Shown: positions 14,801-22,488, numbered from the stretch's first letter. The stretch: 24,966 nucleotides of DNA from an uncultured Clostridium sp. (GCA_900544905.1 UQXF01000042.1:1-24966), one strand, 5' to 3'. A program made the numbers and translations. The notes: generated by a model not told the origin, from the sequence alone.

Positions 14801-17588
14801 TGGTATCGTCAAATTTGATTCTGTTAAACAGGATGAGGATTGGGAGTCTAATCTTGCGGATTCTCTGATTGGGGAGAATGGTGACTACAATATTGATGTT
14901 GATATTATGTATGCAGATGAATTTGAGGATTTAGTTGCACAGGTTCAGAAGCAGACAGACGAAGAGATTGAGGCAAATAAGCTGCTGATGCAGCAGAAGC
15001 TTGGTGAATTAGAGGCAGCAGAGCAGGACCCGAATTACATTGCAGCAGAGGAAGCGTTAAAGGCAGAGCTCATTGCAATGCATGGCAAGTCTGGCATCAC
15101 TATGTCAGACCATTTCAAGGAATTTGCTGAGGCAGGGGACTATTATAAGGTATGGTTCTATAATGCAGGAAAGAACTTTGATACGGATTCTAATTTCTTT
15201 ACCTACAAAACCTTATATAACACCTATATTAAGTATAAGGATAAGGTTGTAAAGGCAAAGCAGGAATACAGAAAATACCGACGTCTTTCTTACACGGCAG
15301 ATAAATGGATGGCAATGAACTACAGCTTGGTTGTACTTGGATTTGCAGAAGACTTTGGCGGTGAGGATATGAATGATGATGCCTGCCAGATGATAGCAGA
15401 TTATGTTAACCGTGGCGGCAGTATGCTGAATACTCATGACAGCACCACTAAGTATGAAAAAGCAGGTGCTATGAATATTACAAAGAATCTGCGTGAGGTC
15501 TTTGGTATGGACCGGTTCCATGTTACCGGTACCGCAGAGGGCAGTGGCGGAGACAGTGAGGCAACTGCTACAGAGTTGACTGATACAATCCGTGTGTCTT
15601 CCTTTGAGTATACTGAGGCAGTGACGGAGCCGGTGGATGCAGATTATGTTGTAAAGGTTATTGGAGATAATCAATTTCCTCTTGCTACGTTTACTATTCC
15701 CGCAAACAATCCGCAGGATATTCACATAATCGGCTATTTAAGACCTGATACTTATCTACAACAAGCTAAAGATCCGGAGATTAGTATGCAGCCTGCGGTT
15801 GGAAATTCTACCACGGTTAACCTATCATTGGAGGGAATTGATTATAGCAACAATAGTTTTGATATCCCAGATGGAACAAGTGTTATTGTGTGTCGCAGGG
15901 TGAAGGTGAATGAATGGTCAACTACGGATGAACAGGTTGCTACCGGAAAGCTTAATGGTGGACTCGTTACACTGACGATTCCACAGGCGAAAGAGATTAC
16001 AACACCGGCAAAGACCACAAAGGCATTTTCAGATGATACCACTGTTGTGTTAAGCAATCAGGACAAAAACTATACAGTTTCCGTGGTGGATTCTAATGAC
16101 AGCGGTACCGGCAGTATTACAGAAACGAGTGCGGGTACAGTACATAACGATTTATCAGAGAAGATAACTGTGAAGGTACAGCTGGCGTTCCCGGCGGGTA
16201 CTCCTGATAACTTAAAAGCAGGACACAGTGTAACCATTGTACATAATGTAGCAGTGTATACCAGAAGTACAGATAGCGATGGTGTGGCAACCTTTGAACT
16301 GCCGCAGATATCATCACAGAGTTTAAATAACATCAGCAGTACGGCACTCCGGTATCGGCATTTTACAACAGCGGATTCCAGTTTGTACTTCTTCACTGAA
16401 CGTGCAGTTACTGATAATTACGTACAGTGGAATGAGGAAATGCTGAAAGATGGATTAGGTGACACAAATAGAAAGGGTCAGTGGGCAAGCTTTGGTTACA
16501 ACTCTCCGGTTGGCATGACAGACCCATATGTATTGGTTTCAACCACTCAGAATTCAAATCCATATAAATATGTTGAGTATGATGCAAGAGGTATCCAATG
16601 GGATATGGGTTATGAGTTGAAAGGAAACGGGGAAGGACCGAATGGAGCATCCCAGGTAAATAAGGGTATTGTTACGACCTATCCGTACTTAATCAGTTCT
16701 GAGTTAAAGATATCGACCACCCATGCCCAGACCTTTGCGCTGGATATGGAGGATGAGGATGTAGCCGTATGGTATACCTTGTCTGCAGGAACAGGAACCA
16801 CAAAGTCTGGTGCATCGTATTATGCAGCTACCCCACATGACGGTATGAATAGTTACTATTTGTACAGTAAGGGAAATCTGTTCTACTGCGGTGCTGGTCA
16901 TAGTATTGTAACCGGTCCAAAGCGTGATAACAATGATGAGAGACGATTGTTCATTAATGTTATTGTCAATAGTGTGCGGAATGCAAATATAAAACCAAAG
17001 ATTAGTGTACATAGAAAAGATACAAACGGTGCAGAGGTTACACAGAATAAGAATGAGAAATTGAATGTAGATGGTGACGGAAATTATTATTACAATGTGG
17101 ATGATAATGAAGAGACACCGGAATTTGATTTCAAGGTTCGTGTAGACTCCAAGGCTGATTTGGGAGAGGTTTATGTATTCTATGATTTAGATTATGGTAT
17201 TGAGGATGAAGACGGAAATGTATCATACAGTAATTCCTATGTTGCAAATGATGCAAACCATGTTCTGATTGCTCAGTATAACACGAAGTCGAAGGACAGC
17301 AAGAAGCTGGCATCCAAGGAACTGGCGAAGCTGAGGGAATACAAGGATGATGCAGAAGACGGCAATGAAAACGGTTATAAGAAGCTTCAATTGAAGCCGG
17401 AATACTTCCAGGTTTATGGCGGATATTACACATATATTGTAATCCAGGCTACAGACAGTAATGGAAAGACCTCATATCAGAGGATTAAGATTAATCTGAT
17501 ACCGAAGTTATGGGATTTGACCAGAAACGATACATTGGAAGACAGTGTAATTGGAGATATCTCCGACAGAATAAAATATCATATTTAA
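11883..17588 (+). CDS. 1901-aa exported protein with repeated alpha/beta modules; candidate pilus-tip protein
   Basis: The N-terminus (6-29) is a hydrophobic signal or anchor, not a prepilin leader. No sortase motif or C-terminal membrane segment is seen. Three regions start with similar strands: VEIIP (74-78), VLELQP (438-443) and VEILQIMP (891-898). Four places repeat a second pattern, a strand ending in a small turn and later a Gly-Lys/Gly-Pro strand: DLIYISG (153) with KPVIIDY (186); YDFVLLE (314) with GKYIFYDY (about 343); YDLVYIGG (535) with GMPVIVEQ (645); YSLVVLG (1147) with NRGGSMLNTHD (1176). This resembles a glutamine-amidotransferase-like fold. Other features are a Ca-loop-like DVDGNGVFSE (801-810), C930-x2-C933 near H969-x-H971, and a charged helix (about 1010-1060). 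The last 700 residues look like beta-sandwich sequence. Pfam family DUF5057 comes to mind from memory but is unverified. As the last operon gene after the minor pilins it occupies the place PilY1 has elsewhere. Function unknown. Confidence 0.7.
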   Translation: MSKKKIIAIVSFLAVAVISASIISYSIATSGKRDKISSDLTRRGATLEADYTSNIDLIIENSNKSTDAENFNIVEIIPSSASASDLGSYIASGSFKKYVIDANSETDPKGVMKSGKIKLDTIKVTGSTNLDENLNSNITGEASSIREILDNADLIYISGPSYTAYDGNMSEDVYNYLHTYSLGKNKPVIIDYVTKNNNGNVVTNAKYSDLINVISNNHIRFKTFAWEQGISAENFFKRNGSYYVKYNTNLNAASGKVLVVTSNQSEAGSMYDKMKSGDEKSLISTAYYGNEKPSKWDYTFRTPNNLTAAEVAGYDFVLLENNIMNESVDASVYSALKTLSESGKYIFYDYRSSSSGGDSGSSSVSANNNYLKLMELLVTNKGVSRYSHVLATSYGFFTSLNDAGEAGTDGAKTIADIINAGDYRGSGSNGSNGKVFRVLELQPCYPIDTELAESRSNGNGIQYSSGVQGNYYTSPSEVMSGVTKDEVEDGTEYYDFDLSRAKIAYATGLSYNQIQVDQMSTSEFISKKDVVLETYDLVYIGGDTSALTPGINKQLLGWITGENALEVLTSFDMFTHTGQLVTLMTAPTYNSNMGEKVKNTPGQTTDDAYGTIYIGGKKQTTVTEYNGNDINNIKYEELKEYVSKGMPVIVEQRVKDAFEESKEKEGSRLEQMALREIDPDSWMYKLLDYIYDSKDGSNVVWGLDTVNNEVTLEEGNADRKYGNTLGSALTVFDTEINDRIVAVINSSAVRPSLTVTSSPKEYSEGNPNSYNSVEDGFKITAYAKPATESNGDKFELSLYIDVDGNGVFSEGAISGSGECAQTKEYTYSEKTDADGNATPSTVTLQYNDMEEDFYGIISWKVVAKDVDTGLVSSVTGYAYYERDEDVEKKEVEILQIMPRTESVKNAFNTAIKNNTSYQTPENDGHSLYLCTECQLNMYRAEYNILNNGTVGRNTISTRSEYQGIDMGLHEHKFGIVKFDSVKQDEDWESNLADSLIGENGDYNIDVDIMYADEFEDLVAQVQKQTDEEIEANKLLMQQKLGELEAAEQDPNYIAAEEALKAELIAMHGKSGITMSDHFKEFAEAGDYYKVWFYNAGKNFDTDSNFFTYKTLYNTYIKYKDKVVKAKQEYRKYRRLSYTADKWMAMNYSLVVLGFAEDFGGEDMNDDACQMIADYVNRGGSMLNTHDSTTKYEKAGAMNITKNLREVFGMDRFHVTGTAEGSGGDSEATATELTDTIRVSSFEYTEAVTEPVDADYVVKVIGDNQFPLATFTIPANNPQDIHIIGYLRPDTYLQQAKDPEISMQPAVGNSTTVNLSLEGIDYSNNSFDIPDGTSVIVCRRVKVNEWSTTDEQVATGKLNGGLVTLTIPQAKEITTPAKTTKAFSDDTTVVLSNQDKNYTVSVVDSNDSGTGSITETSAGTVHNDLSEKITVKVQLAFPAGTPDNLKAGHSVTIVHNVAVYTRSTDSDGVATFELPQISSQSLNNISSTALRYRHFTTADSSLYFFTERAVTDNYVQWNEEMLKDGLGDTNRKGQWASFGYNSPVGMTDPYVLVSTTQNSNPYKYVEYDARGIQWDMGYELKGNGEGPNGASQVNKGIVTTYPYLISSELKISTTHAQTFALDMEDEDVAVWYTLSAGTGTTKSGASYYAATPHDGMNSYYLYSKGNLFYCGAGHSIVTGPKRDNNDERRLFINVIVNSVRNANIKPKISVHRKDTNGAEVTQNKNEKLNVDGDGNYYYNVDDNEETPEFDFKVRVDSKADLGEVYVFYDLDYGIEDEDGNVSYSNSYVANDANHVLIAQYNTKSKDSKKLASKELAKLREYKDDAEDGNENGYKKLQLKPEYFQVYGGYYTYIVIQATDSNGKTSYQRIKINLIPKLWDLTRNDTLEDSVIGDISDRIKYHI

Positions 17589-17595
17589 GAATATG

Positions 17596-17627
17596 CGGTG
17601 TGAGGGTAATACCTCACACCGTTTTTT
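17596..17627 (+). terminator. Rho-independent terminator of the pilus operon
   Basis: A perfect 10-bp stem (CGGTGTGAGG at 17596-17605 with CCTCACACCG at 17612-17621), a six-base loop and six T residues (17622-17627). It begins 8 bases after the stop of the 1901-aa gene and closes the pilus unit. Confidence 0.95.
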
Positions 17628-17669
17628 ATGATGCCATGTCAAAAATAGATTTTATGAATAAGATGCTTT

Positions 17670-17697
17670 TAATTATACCATAATTATGGTATAATTA
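17670..17697 (+). promoter_or_regulatory. Perfect 28-bp palindromic operator containing the toxin-antitoxin promoter
   Basis: The two 14-base halves (17670-17683 and 17684-17697) are exact reverse complements; the left half reads TAATTATACCATAA. The right half contains TG-G-TATAAT (17687-17695), a full extended -10 element. No good -35 precedes it. The antitoxin ATG lies 24 bases after the palindrome, with AAAGGAGAG at 17706-17714. A Phd/YefM-type antitoxin dimer binding here would directly occlude RNA polymerase, giving classic autoregulation. Because it is symmetric, an identical extended -10 also points upstream on the minus strand. Confidence 0.8.
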
Positions 17698-17721
17698 TCC
17701 CATTGAAAGGAGAGTGATATT

Positions 17722-17982
17722 ATGCCACAAATTATTCCTATTAAAGATTTGAAGAATACATCGGAAATTTCAGATATGTGTCATAAAGCAGAAGAACCGA
17801 TTTATGTAACCAAAAATGGATATGGAGATATGGTAATCATGAGCATGGAGATATATGAGAATACAATGCATAAGATTGCCATGTATCATGACATCGAGAT
17901 ATCTGAAAAGCAGATAGAAGCAGGGCGGGTAAAAGATGCCAGAGCATCACTCAGAGAATCGAGGGCGAAATATGGCCTATAA
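17722..17982 (+). CDS. Type II antitoxin, Phd/YefM family
   Basis: An 86-aa antitoxin that probably neutralises the RelE/ParE toxin encoded next and represses their shared promoter. The N-terminal half has the Phd/YefM pattern: IIPIKDLKNTSEISDMCHKA, then PIYVTKNGYGDMVIMS and a helix starting MEIYENT. This part dimerises and binds DNA in the family. The C-terminal third (IEAGRVKDARASLRESRAKYGL minus its ends) is a charged helix expected to wrap the toxin. The start is set by AAAGGAGAG seven bases upstream. The last codons overlap the toxin gene by 11 bases. The pair lies between the pilus terminator and housekeeping genes. Confidence 0.88.
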   Translation: MPQIIPIKDLKNTSEISDMCHKAEEPIYVTKNGYGDMVIMSMEIYENTMHKIAMYHDIEISEKQIEAGRVKDARASLRESRAKYGL

Positions 17983-18283
17983 TTTGATTGTTACAGAACA
18001 CGCCGAAGAACAATTGGATAAATTGGTATATTATCTCTTTTACCAGTTGAAAAGTAAGCAGGCAGCAAAACATTTATTGGATGGCATTGACAGCATTTAT
18101 GACAGGCTAGAGGATAATCCAGAACAATTTCCGATTAGTCAGGATAGCTATTTGGCAGAGAAAGGTTATCACGAGGCAGTTGTGCCGGAAATGGATTATA
18201 TTGTTATATTTGGTATCCGTGGTAAGACGGTGCATGTGGTAGGAGTATTTCATCAATTAGAGAATTATCAGAAAAAATTGTGA
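17972..18283 (+). CDS. Type II toxin, RelE/ParE family
   Basis: A 103-aa toxin of the RelE/ParE fold. It has an N-terminal strand (YNLIVTEHAEEQL), a helical hairpin (about 12-50) and the motif NPEQFPISQDSYLAEKGYHE. Its C-terminal strands are MDYIVIFGIRGKTVHVVGVF, ending HQLENYQKKL. The pattern P-x-x-FP with GY(R/H) and a C-terminal YIV-x-F strand is typical of ParE/RelE partners of Phd/YefM antitoxins. Whether it is a ribosome-dependent mRNase or a gyrase poison cannot be decided from sequence. The frame is open to 17936, but the ATG at 17972 with GAGGG at 17961-17965, inside the antitoxin end, is preferred. No terminator follows; yqeG begins 22 bases later. Confidence 0.87.
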   Translation: MAYNLIVTEHAEEQLDKLVYYLFYQLKSKQAAKHLLDGIDSIYDRLEDNPEQFPISQDSYLAEKGYHEAVVPEMDYIVIFGIRGKTVHVVGVFHQLENYQKKL

Positions 18284-18305
18284 GATATTGAAGTCGGAGG
18301 AAGTT

Positions 18306-18824
18306 ATGAAGCTATTTTATCCAAAAAAATATTTTAACAAAAAGGAAGACATACCTGTTGAAGCATATTACCGGCAGGGCTACCGGGGAATTTTATTTGA
18401 TATTGACAATACGCTGGTTCCCCATGATGAGCCCATTGATGATGCGGCAAAGGCTTTTGTTAACCGGATAAAGGAATTGGGATACGGGGTCTGCCTGATT
18501 TCTAACAATGATGAACAACGGGTGAGAAGGTTTGCGGAGCCACTGCAGGTGGATTATGTGTATAAAGCATGGAAGCCCGGTAAGCGGGGATATATAGAGG
18601 GAATGAAGCGGCTTGGAACAACCGTGGACAATACATTGTTTGTGGGAGACCAGATTTTTACAGATATCTGGGGGGCGAATGCTGCAGGAATTTACAGCAT
18701 ATTACTGGAGCCCATTAATCCAAAGGAAGAGATTCAGATTATATTGAAGCGTATTCCGGAGAAGCTTGTAAAATGGAGCTACCGGAAAAAGCACCATTTA
18801 GGCAGAAATGAGTTTGATAAATGA
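18306..18824 (+). CDS. yqeG: YqeG family HAD-IIIA phosphatase
   Basis: A 172-aa HAD-superfamily phosphohydrolase; its physiological substrate is not established (the eukaryotic relative PTPMT/GEP4 group acts on phosphatidylglycerophosphate). HAD motif I is FDIDNT with D32 and D34, motif II is LISNN, the Lys motif is in AWKPGK, and motif III is GDQIFTDIWGAN. The length matches the family. An upstream TTG at 18288 in frame would add six residues, but GGAGG at 18296-18300 is placed for the ATG at 18306. The gene is followed by shikimate and peptidase genes on the same strand with very short gaps, suggesting one operon, possibly read through from the toxin-antitoxin promoter because no other promoter is obvious. 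Confidence 0.92.
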   Translation: MKLFYPKKYFNKKEDIPVEAYYRQGYRGILFDIDNTLVPHDEPIDDAAKAFVNRIKELGYGVCLISNNDEQRVRRFAEPLQVDYVYKAWKPGKRGYIEGMKRLGTTVDNTLFVGDQIFTDIWGANAAGIYSILLEPINPKEEIQIILKRIPEKLVKWSYRKKHHLGRNEFDK

Positions 18825-18882
18825 TTATTTGAAAAACAGATATGTGCGATTGAAAATACAGCAGGGAAAGAGGACGGAAATT

Positions 18883-20304
18883 ATGAATATTGATGGACAC
18901 ACACAATTAATTGGATTGATTGGCAATCCGGTAGGGCATACATTATCGCCGGTGATTCATAACGGAATCAGTGAAAAAGTAGGTAATTCTTTTGTGTATG
19001 TTCCCTTTCAGGTGGAAGCGGACGGGCTGGCAGAGGCGGTAAAAGGCGCCTATGCGTTAAATATACAGGGTCTGAATGTGACGGTTCCCCATAAGAACCG
19101 GGTTATGGAAAGCCTGGTGGAAATTGACGAGGCGGCAAAGCAGATTGGAGCCGTCAATACTCTGGTGAGGGTGGAGGAGAAGCATGGCTATAAGGGTTAC
19201 AATACAGATATGTCAGGCTTACGGCGGCAGATTAGAGAGGATGGGATTACTCTGAAAAACAGGGTAGTTGTGATTTTAGGTGCCGGCGGAGCTGCCAAGG
19301 CGGTAGTGTATATGTGTCTGTTGGAGGGAGCGGAAAGGATTTACCTGTTAAACCGTACCCTGGAGAAGGCAGAGCAGATTGCGGAGAGCATGAACAGGGC
19401 TGTTGCAGAAAACGGTGACGGCAAAGAGGAGAAGCTGTCAGGAGTTGTCATACCTATGGCACTGGATGCCTATGGAGAAATCCGGGAGGATAATCTGATT
19501 GTGTTCCAGGCAACCTCCATTGGATTGGCGCCCAATACAGAATGTGTTGTGCTGGATGACCCTGCATTTTATAAAAAGACAGCAATCGGAGTGGATTTGA
19601 TTTATAATCCTGCCCAGACCCGGTTTATGAGGCTGGTGACAGAGTATGGAGGAAGGGCGTATAATGCCTTGAAAATGCTGTTGTATCAGGGAGTTATCGC
19701 TTATGAGCTGTGGAGTGATATGACAGTTCCCCAGGACATCATTGAGGATATCTATGTGGATTTGAAGCGTAAGGTATATCCGAAGGATAATATTGTATTA
19801 ATTGGGTTTATGGGAAGTGGAAAAACTACCGTTGGGAAAGAACTGGCGCGGCAGCAGCATATGGATTTTCTGGACACGGACGCCTATATTGAAAAGTGGG
19901 CTGGCAAATCTATTTCCGATATCTTTGCAGAGGACGGGGAAGCAGCTTTCCGCAGAATTGAGACAGAGGTTTTGACGGATTTACGGGATAATGTAAAGAA
20001 TACTGTACTGGCAACCGGTGGAGGAATGCCTCTTAAGAAAGAAAATGCACGTCTGCTTAAGGAAATTGGCAGTGTGTGTTATCTGACAGCGGCGCCTCAG
20101 GTGATTTATGAACGGGTGAAGGGTAATTCTGACCGTCCACTGTTACGGGGAGAGAATCCATATGAAAAAATCTGTAGTCTGATGAGCGACAGAAGACCTC
20201 TCTATGAAGAGGCGGCGGATGCAGTAATTGAGACAAATTCCGATAACCTGGAAGAAATAATAAGGAGCATCAAGATATGTTTGAAAAGAGAAGAAATTAT
20301 TTAA
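18883..20304 (+). CDS. aroE/aroK: Bifunctional shikimate dehydrogenase - shikimate kinase fusion (AroE-AroK)
   Basis: A 473-aa fusion catalysing two consecutive steps: NADPH reduction of 3-dehydroshikimate, then ATP phosphorylation of shikimate. AroE part (about 1-295): shikimate site NPVGHTLSP near the N-terminus, catalytic K71 (TVPHK) and D109 (NTD), dinucleotide loop GAGGAA (133-138), NADP-phosphate motif NRT. AroK part (about 303-473): Walker A G308-FMGSGKT, shikimate-binding D331/D333 (LDTD), GGG 379-381, and lid R418 (DRPLL). All key residues are present in both halves, so both activities are expected. An ATG at 18808, overlapping yqeG, would add 25 basic residues; 18883 is preferred because AGAGG at 18869-18873 is well spaced and the family begins close to this point. 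Confidence 0.93.
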   Translation: MNIDGHTQLIGLIGNPVGHTLSPVIHNGISEKVGNSFVYVPFQVEADGLAEAVKGAYALNIQGLNVTVPHKNRVMESLVEIDEAAKQIGAVNTLVRVEEKHGYKGYNTDMSGLRRQIREDGITLKNRVVVILGAGGAAKAVVYMCLLEGAERIYLLNRTLEKAEQIAESMNRAVAENGDGKEEKLSGVVIPMALDAYGEIREDNLIVFQATSIGLAPNTECVVLDDPAFYKKTAIGVDLIYNPAQTRFMRLVTEYGGRAYNALKMLLYQGVIAYELWSDMTVPQDIIEDIYVDLKRKVYPKDNIVLIGFMGSGKTTVGKELARQQHMDFLDTDAYIEKWAGKSISDIFAEDGEAAFRRIETEVLTDLRDNVKNTVLATGGGMPLKKENARLLKEIGSVCYLTAAPQVIYERVKGNSDRPLLRGENPYEKICSLMSDRRPLYEEAADAVIETNSDNLEEIIRSIKICLKREEII

Positions 20305-21425
20305 GACAGTTAATCCATGAAAAGCAGATGGACGGGGTATTGATTGACAGTCCTTCCAATCTGTACTATTACACCGGCTTTACCGGTGGAGAGGCAATGT
20401 TTTTTATGCCGGTGGACGGGGAAGCCTTGCATGATGGAGAAGCTTCCGGGGATGGACAGGAGTCCGGTTATATTATCACGGATTCCCGTTACTATGAGCA
20501 GGTGGAAAAGGAGTGTCCGGGTCTTTTACTGCTTAAGCTGGAACAGACAGGCTATGGGGAAGCGGTAAAAGGCTTATTAGACCGGATATATGGAAACAAA
20601 AGGAATCAGGGAGGAAGCAATGGAAAGGTTCGCATCGCTTTAGAGGACACCATGAATCTGGCAAGGTATATGAAGCTCTGCGAGGCTTGTAAGGCGTATT
20701 CCTTTGAGCCCGCCAGCGACAGCATTAATACATGCAGAATGGTGAAGGATGATGCGGAGCTTGCCAGGCTTGCAAAGGCAGAGGCAATTGGGGATGCGGC
20801 ATTTTCTTATATACTGGATAGAATAAAGCCGGGAATCACAGAGGCAGAAATTGCATTGGAGCTTGAATTTTACATGAAGAGACAGGGAGCCTCCAGGCTC
20901 AGCTTTGACACTATTGCAGCCAGTGGTCCCAATTCCTCCATGCCCCATGCCCAGGTGACAAACAGGCGGGTTGAAAAGGGTGACTTTGTGACCATGGATT
21001 TTGGCTGTGTATACCAGGGGTATTGCTCGGATATGACAAGAACCGTGGCAGTGGGCACGCCGACAGAGGAAATGAAGAAGGTGTACCAGATTGTATTGGA
21101 CGCTAACCTCCGGGCAATGGATAGCATCCGGGAAGGCGTCCGGTGCAGTGAAATCGATGCGGTTGCCAGGGATTACATCCGGGATTGTGGATATGGGGCG
21201 TATTTCGGGCATGGCTTAGGGCATGGCGTCGGACTGGACATCCATGAGGAGCCGAGATTTTCTCCAAAATGTGATGTGATTACCAGAGAAAATATGGTAA
21301 TTACGGATGAGCCGGGTATTTATCTGCCGGGCAGGTTCGGCGTCCGGATTGAGGACTTAGTGGTGGTGAAGAAGGATGGCTTTGAAACGCTGTCCCGGTC
21401 AGACAAAAAGCTGATTATTCTATAG
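20277..21425 (+). CDS. M24 family Xaa-Pro aminopeptidase
   Basis: A 382-aa cytosolic metalloaminopeptidase removing N-terminal residues before proline. The N-terminal creatinase-like domain (1 to about 150) begins RRNYLRQLIHEKQMDGVLI. The pita-bread catalytic domain follows with all five metal ligands: D241 (MDFG), D252 (SDMTRT), H316 (GHGVGLDIHE), E345 (DEPGIY) and E359 (RIEDLV). The start overlaps the aroK end by 28 bases, with AAGGAG at 20262-20267. In many Firmicutes a related gene lies directly before efp; here a convergent LysR gene follows after 12 bases. No clear terminator is seen in that gap. Confidence 0.93.
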   Translation: MFEKRRNYLRQLIHEKQMDGVLIDSPSNLYYYTGFTGGEAMFFMPVDGEALHDGEASGDGQESGYIITDSRYYEQVEKECPGLLLLKLEQTGYGEAVKGLLDRIYGNKRNQGGSNGKVRIALEDTMNLARYMKLCEACKAYSFEPASDSINTCRMVKDDAELARLAKAEAIGDAAFSYILDRIKPGITEAEIALELEFYMKRQGASRLSFDTIAASGPNSSMPHAQVTNRRVEKGDFVTMDFGCVYQGYCSDMTRTVAVGTPTEEMKKVYQIVLDANLRAMDSIREGVRCSEIDAVARDYIRDCGYGAYFGHGLGHGVGLDIHEEPRFSPKCDVITRENMVITDEPGIYLPGRFGVRIEDLVVVKKDGFETLSRSDKKLIIL

Positions 21426-21437
21426 GGGCATCAAGGC

Positions 21438-22445
21438 TTATCCGGATTTACAGAAGTCCAGGAATTTTTTAGCGGTAGTGTTCAGACCGTGCTCATCATA
21501 GATAAAGCCTATTGTGCGTTCCGGTATATCGTAGCCTACAGGTACCTCTAAAACCTGTCCGGATTCAATATAAGAGGAGACAAATTCCCGTACCACGCAG
21601 GCTACCCCCATTCCGATGGAGGCAAAATCAATTAACAAATCCATATTGTTGATTTCCAGAACCTGTCCAGGATGGATATGGTTCCTGTCAAAAAAGGTAT
21701 CAATGTAGATGCGGGAAATGTTGCCCTTATCCAAAAGCATAAGGTTGGACTTTTCTAATATTTCCTTTCCACTCATGGGAATGGATGTGGCTGGCACTTC
21801 ATTTTTTTCCGTGAACAGAAAGAGTCCTGTCATATTGGGAATAGCGGAAAATGGTTCGCTTTCTGCCTCCCCGTCACTGCCGGTAATGGCATCCTGTTCC
21901 CGCAGCATCAGGTTGTCTAAATAGGTCTGTGTCGCCACAAAGGTATCATGAATGGATTTTACAGGCAGAAAATGAAAGCCTTTATCCAGAGGCGTATCAC
22001 ATATCAGTCCGATATCAATTTTTCCCTGTTTTAGTAACTGGATTGTCTCAAAGGTGGGATTGCAGGCTATGGACACCTTTACATGGGGATTATCCCGGAT
22101 AAAGTCCTGAAGATAGGAGAGCAGGATATGCTTGCAAAGGGAGGTGGACACGCCGATGCGGATTTGTCCAATGCCAAACTGCCCAATCCGCTTTAAGGTT
22201 TTCTCGGCGGTATCAATGGAATCAAAGGCTGTTGACAAATAATGGAAAAGAGTTTCCCCCTCCTCGGTGAGACGAACTCCCTTTTTGCTGCGGATAAAAA
22301 GGGTATGGTTCAGGGACTGCTCCAATCTGGCTATGGATTTGGAGACCGCAGGCTGGCTGATATACAGATTTTCAGCCGCTTTGCTGATATTGCCGCTTTT
22401 GGCGGTTTCATAGAATATTTTATAGTAGTTTAAATTCTGTTCCAT
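21438..22445 (-). CDS. LysR family transcriptional regulator
   Basis: A 335-aa LysR regulator. The N-terminal winged helix-turn-helix (about 1-60) contains YYKIFYETAKSGNISKAAE, then SQPAVSKSIARLEQ and a wing ending VRLTEEGE. The effector-binding domain (about 88-335) starts IRIGVSTSLCKHILL. A linker-like stretch near the middle (DAITGSDGEAESEPFS) is longer than usual. The minus-strand frame is open to 22463 (TTG), but AGGAG correctly spaced before the ATG at 22443-22445 favours the shorter form. It is transcribed divergently from leuC, with two inverted repeats in the shared 171-base gap, so autoregulation and control of leuCD are likely. The effector is unknown; a leucine-pathway intermediate would be a natural guess. 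Confidence 0.93.
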   Translation of the reverse strand: MEQNLNYYKIFYETAKSGNISKAAENLYISQPAVSKSIARLEQSLNHTLFIRSKKGVRLTEEGETLFHYLSTAFDSIDTAEKTLKRIGQFGIGQIRIGVSTSLCKHILLSYLQDFIRDNPHVKVSIACNPTFETIQLLKQGKIDIGLICDTPLDKGFHFLPVKSIHDTFVATQTYLDNLMLREQDAITGSDGEAESEPFSAIPNMTGLFLFTEKNEVPATSIPMSGKEILEKSNLMLLDKGNISRIYIDTFFDRNHIHPGQVLEINNMDLLIDFASIGMGVACVVREFVSSYIESGQVLEVPVGYDIPERTIGFIYDEHGLNTTAKKFLDFCKSG

Positions 22446-22471
22446 GGTAATACGCTCCTGCAATAATTTAT

Positions 22472-22488
22472 CTATGATTATAACATAG
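22472..22488. promoter_or_regulatory. Inverted repeat close to the LysR gene start
   Basis: CTATG (22472-22476) and CATAG (22484-22488) flank seven A/T bases. It lies 27 bases upstream of the LysR start codon, where an autoregulatory site would be expected. Spacing differs from the T-N11-A box at 22512, so it may be a second, weaker LysR site or overlap the LysR promoter. Confidence 0.35.
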
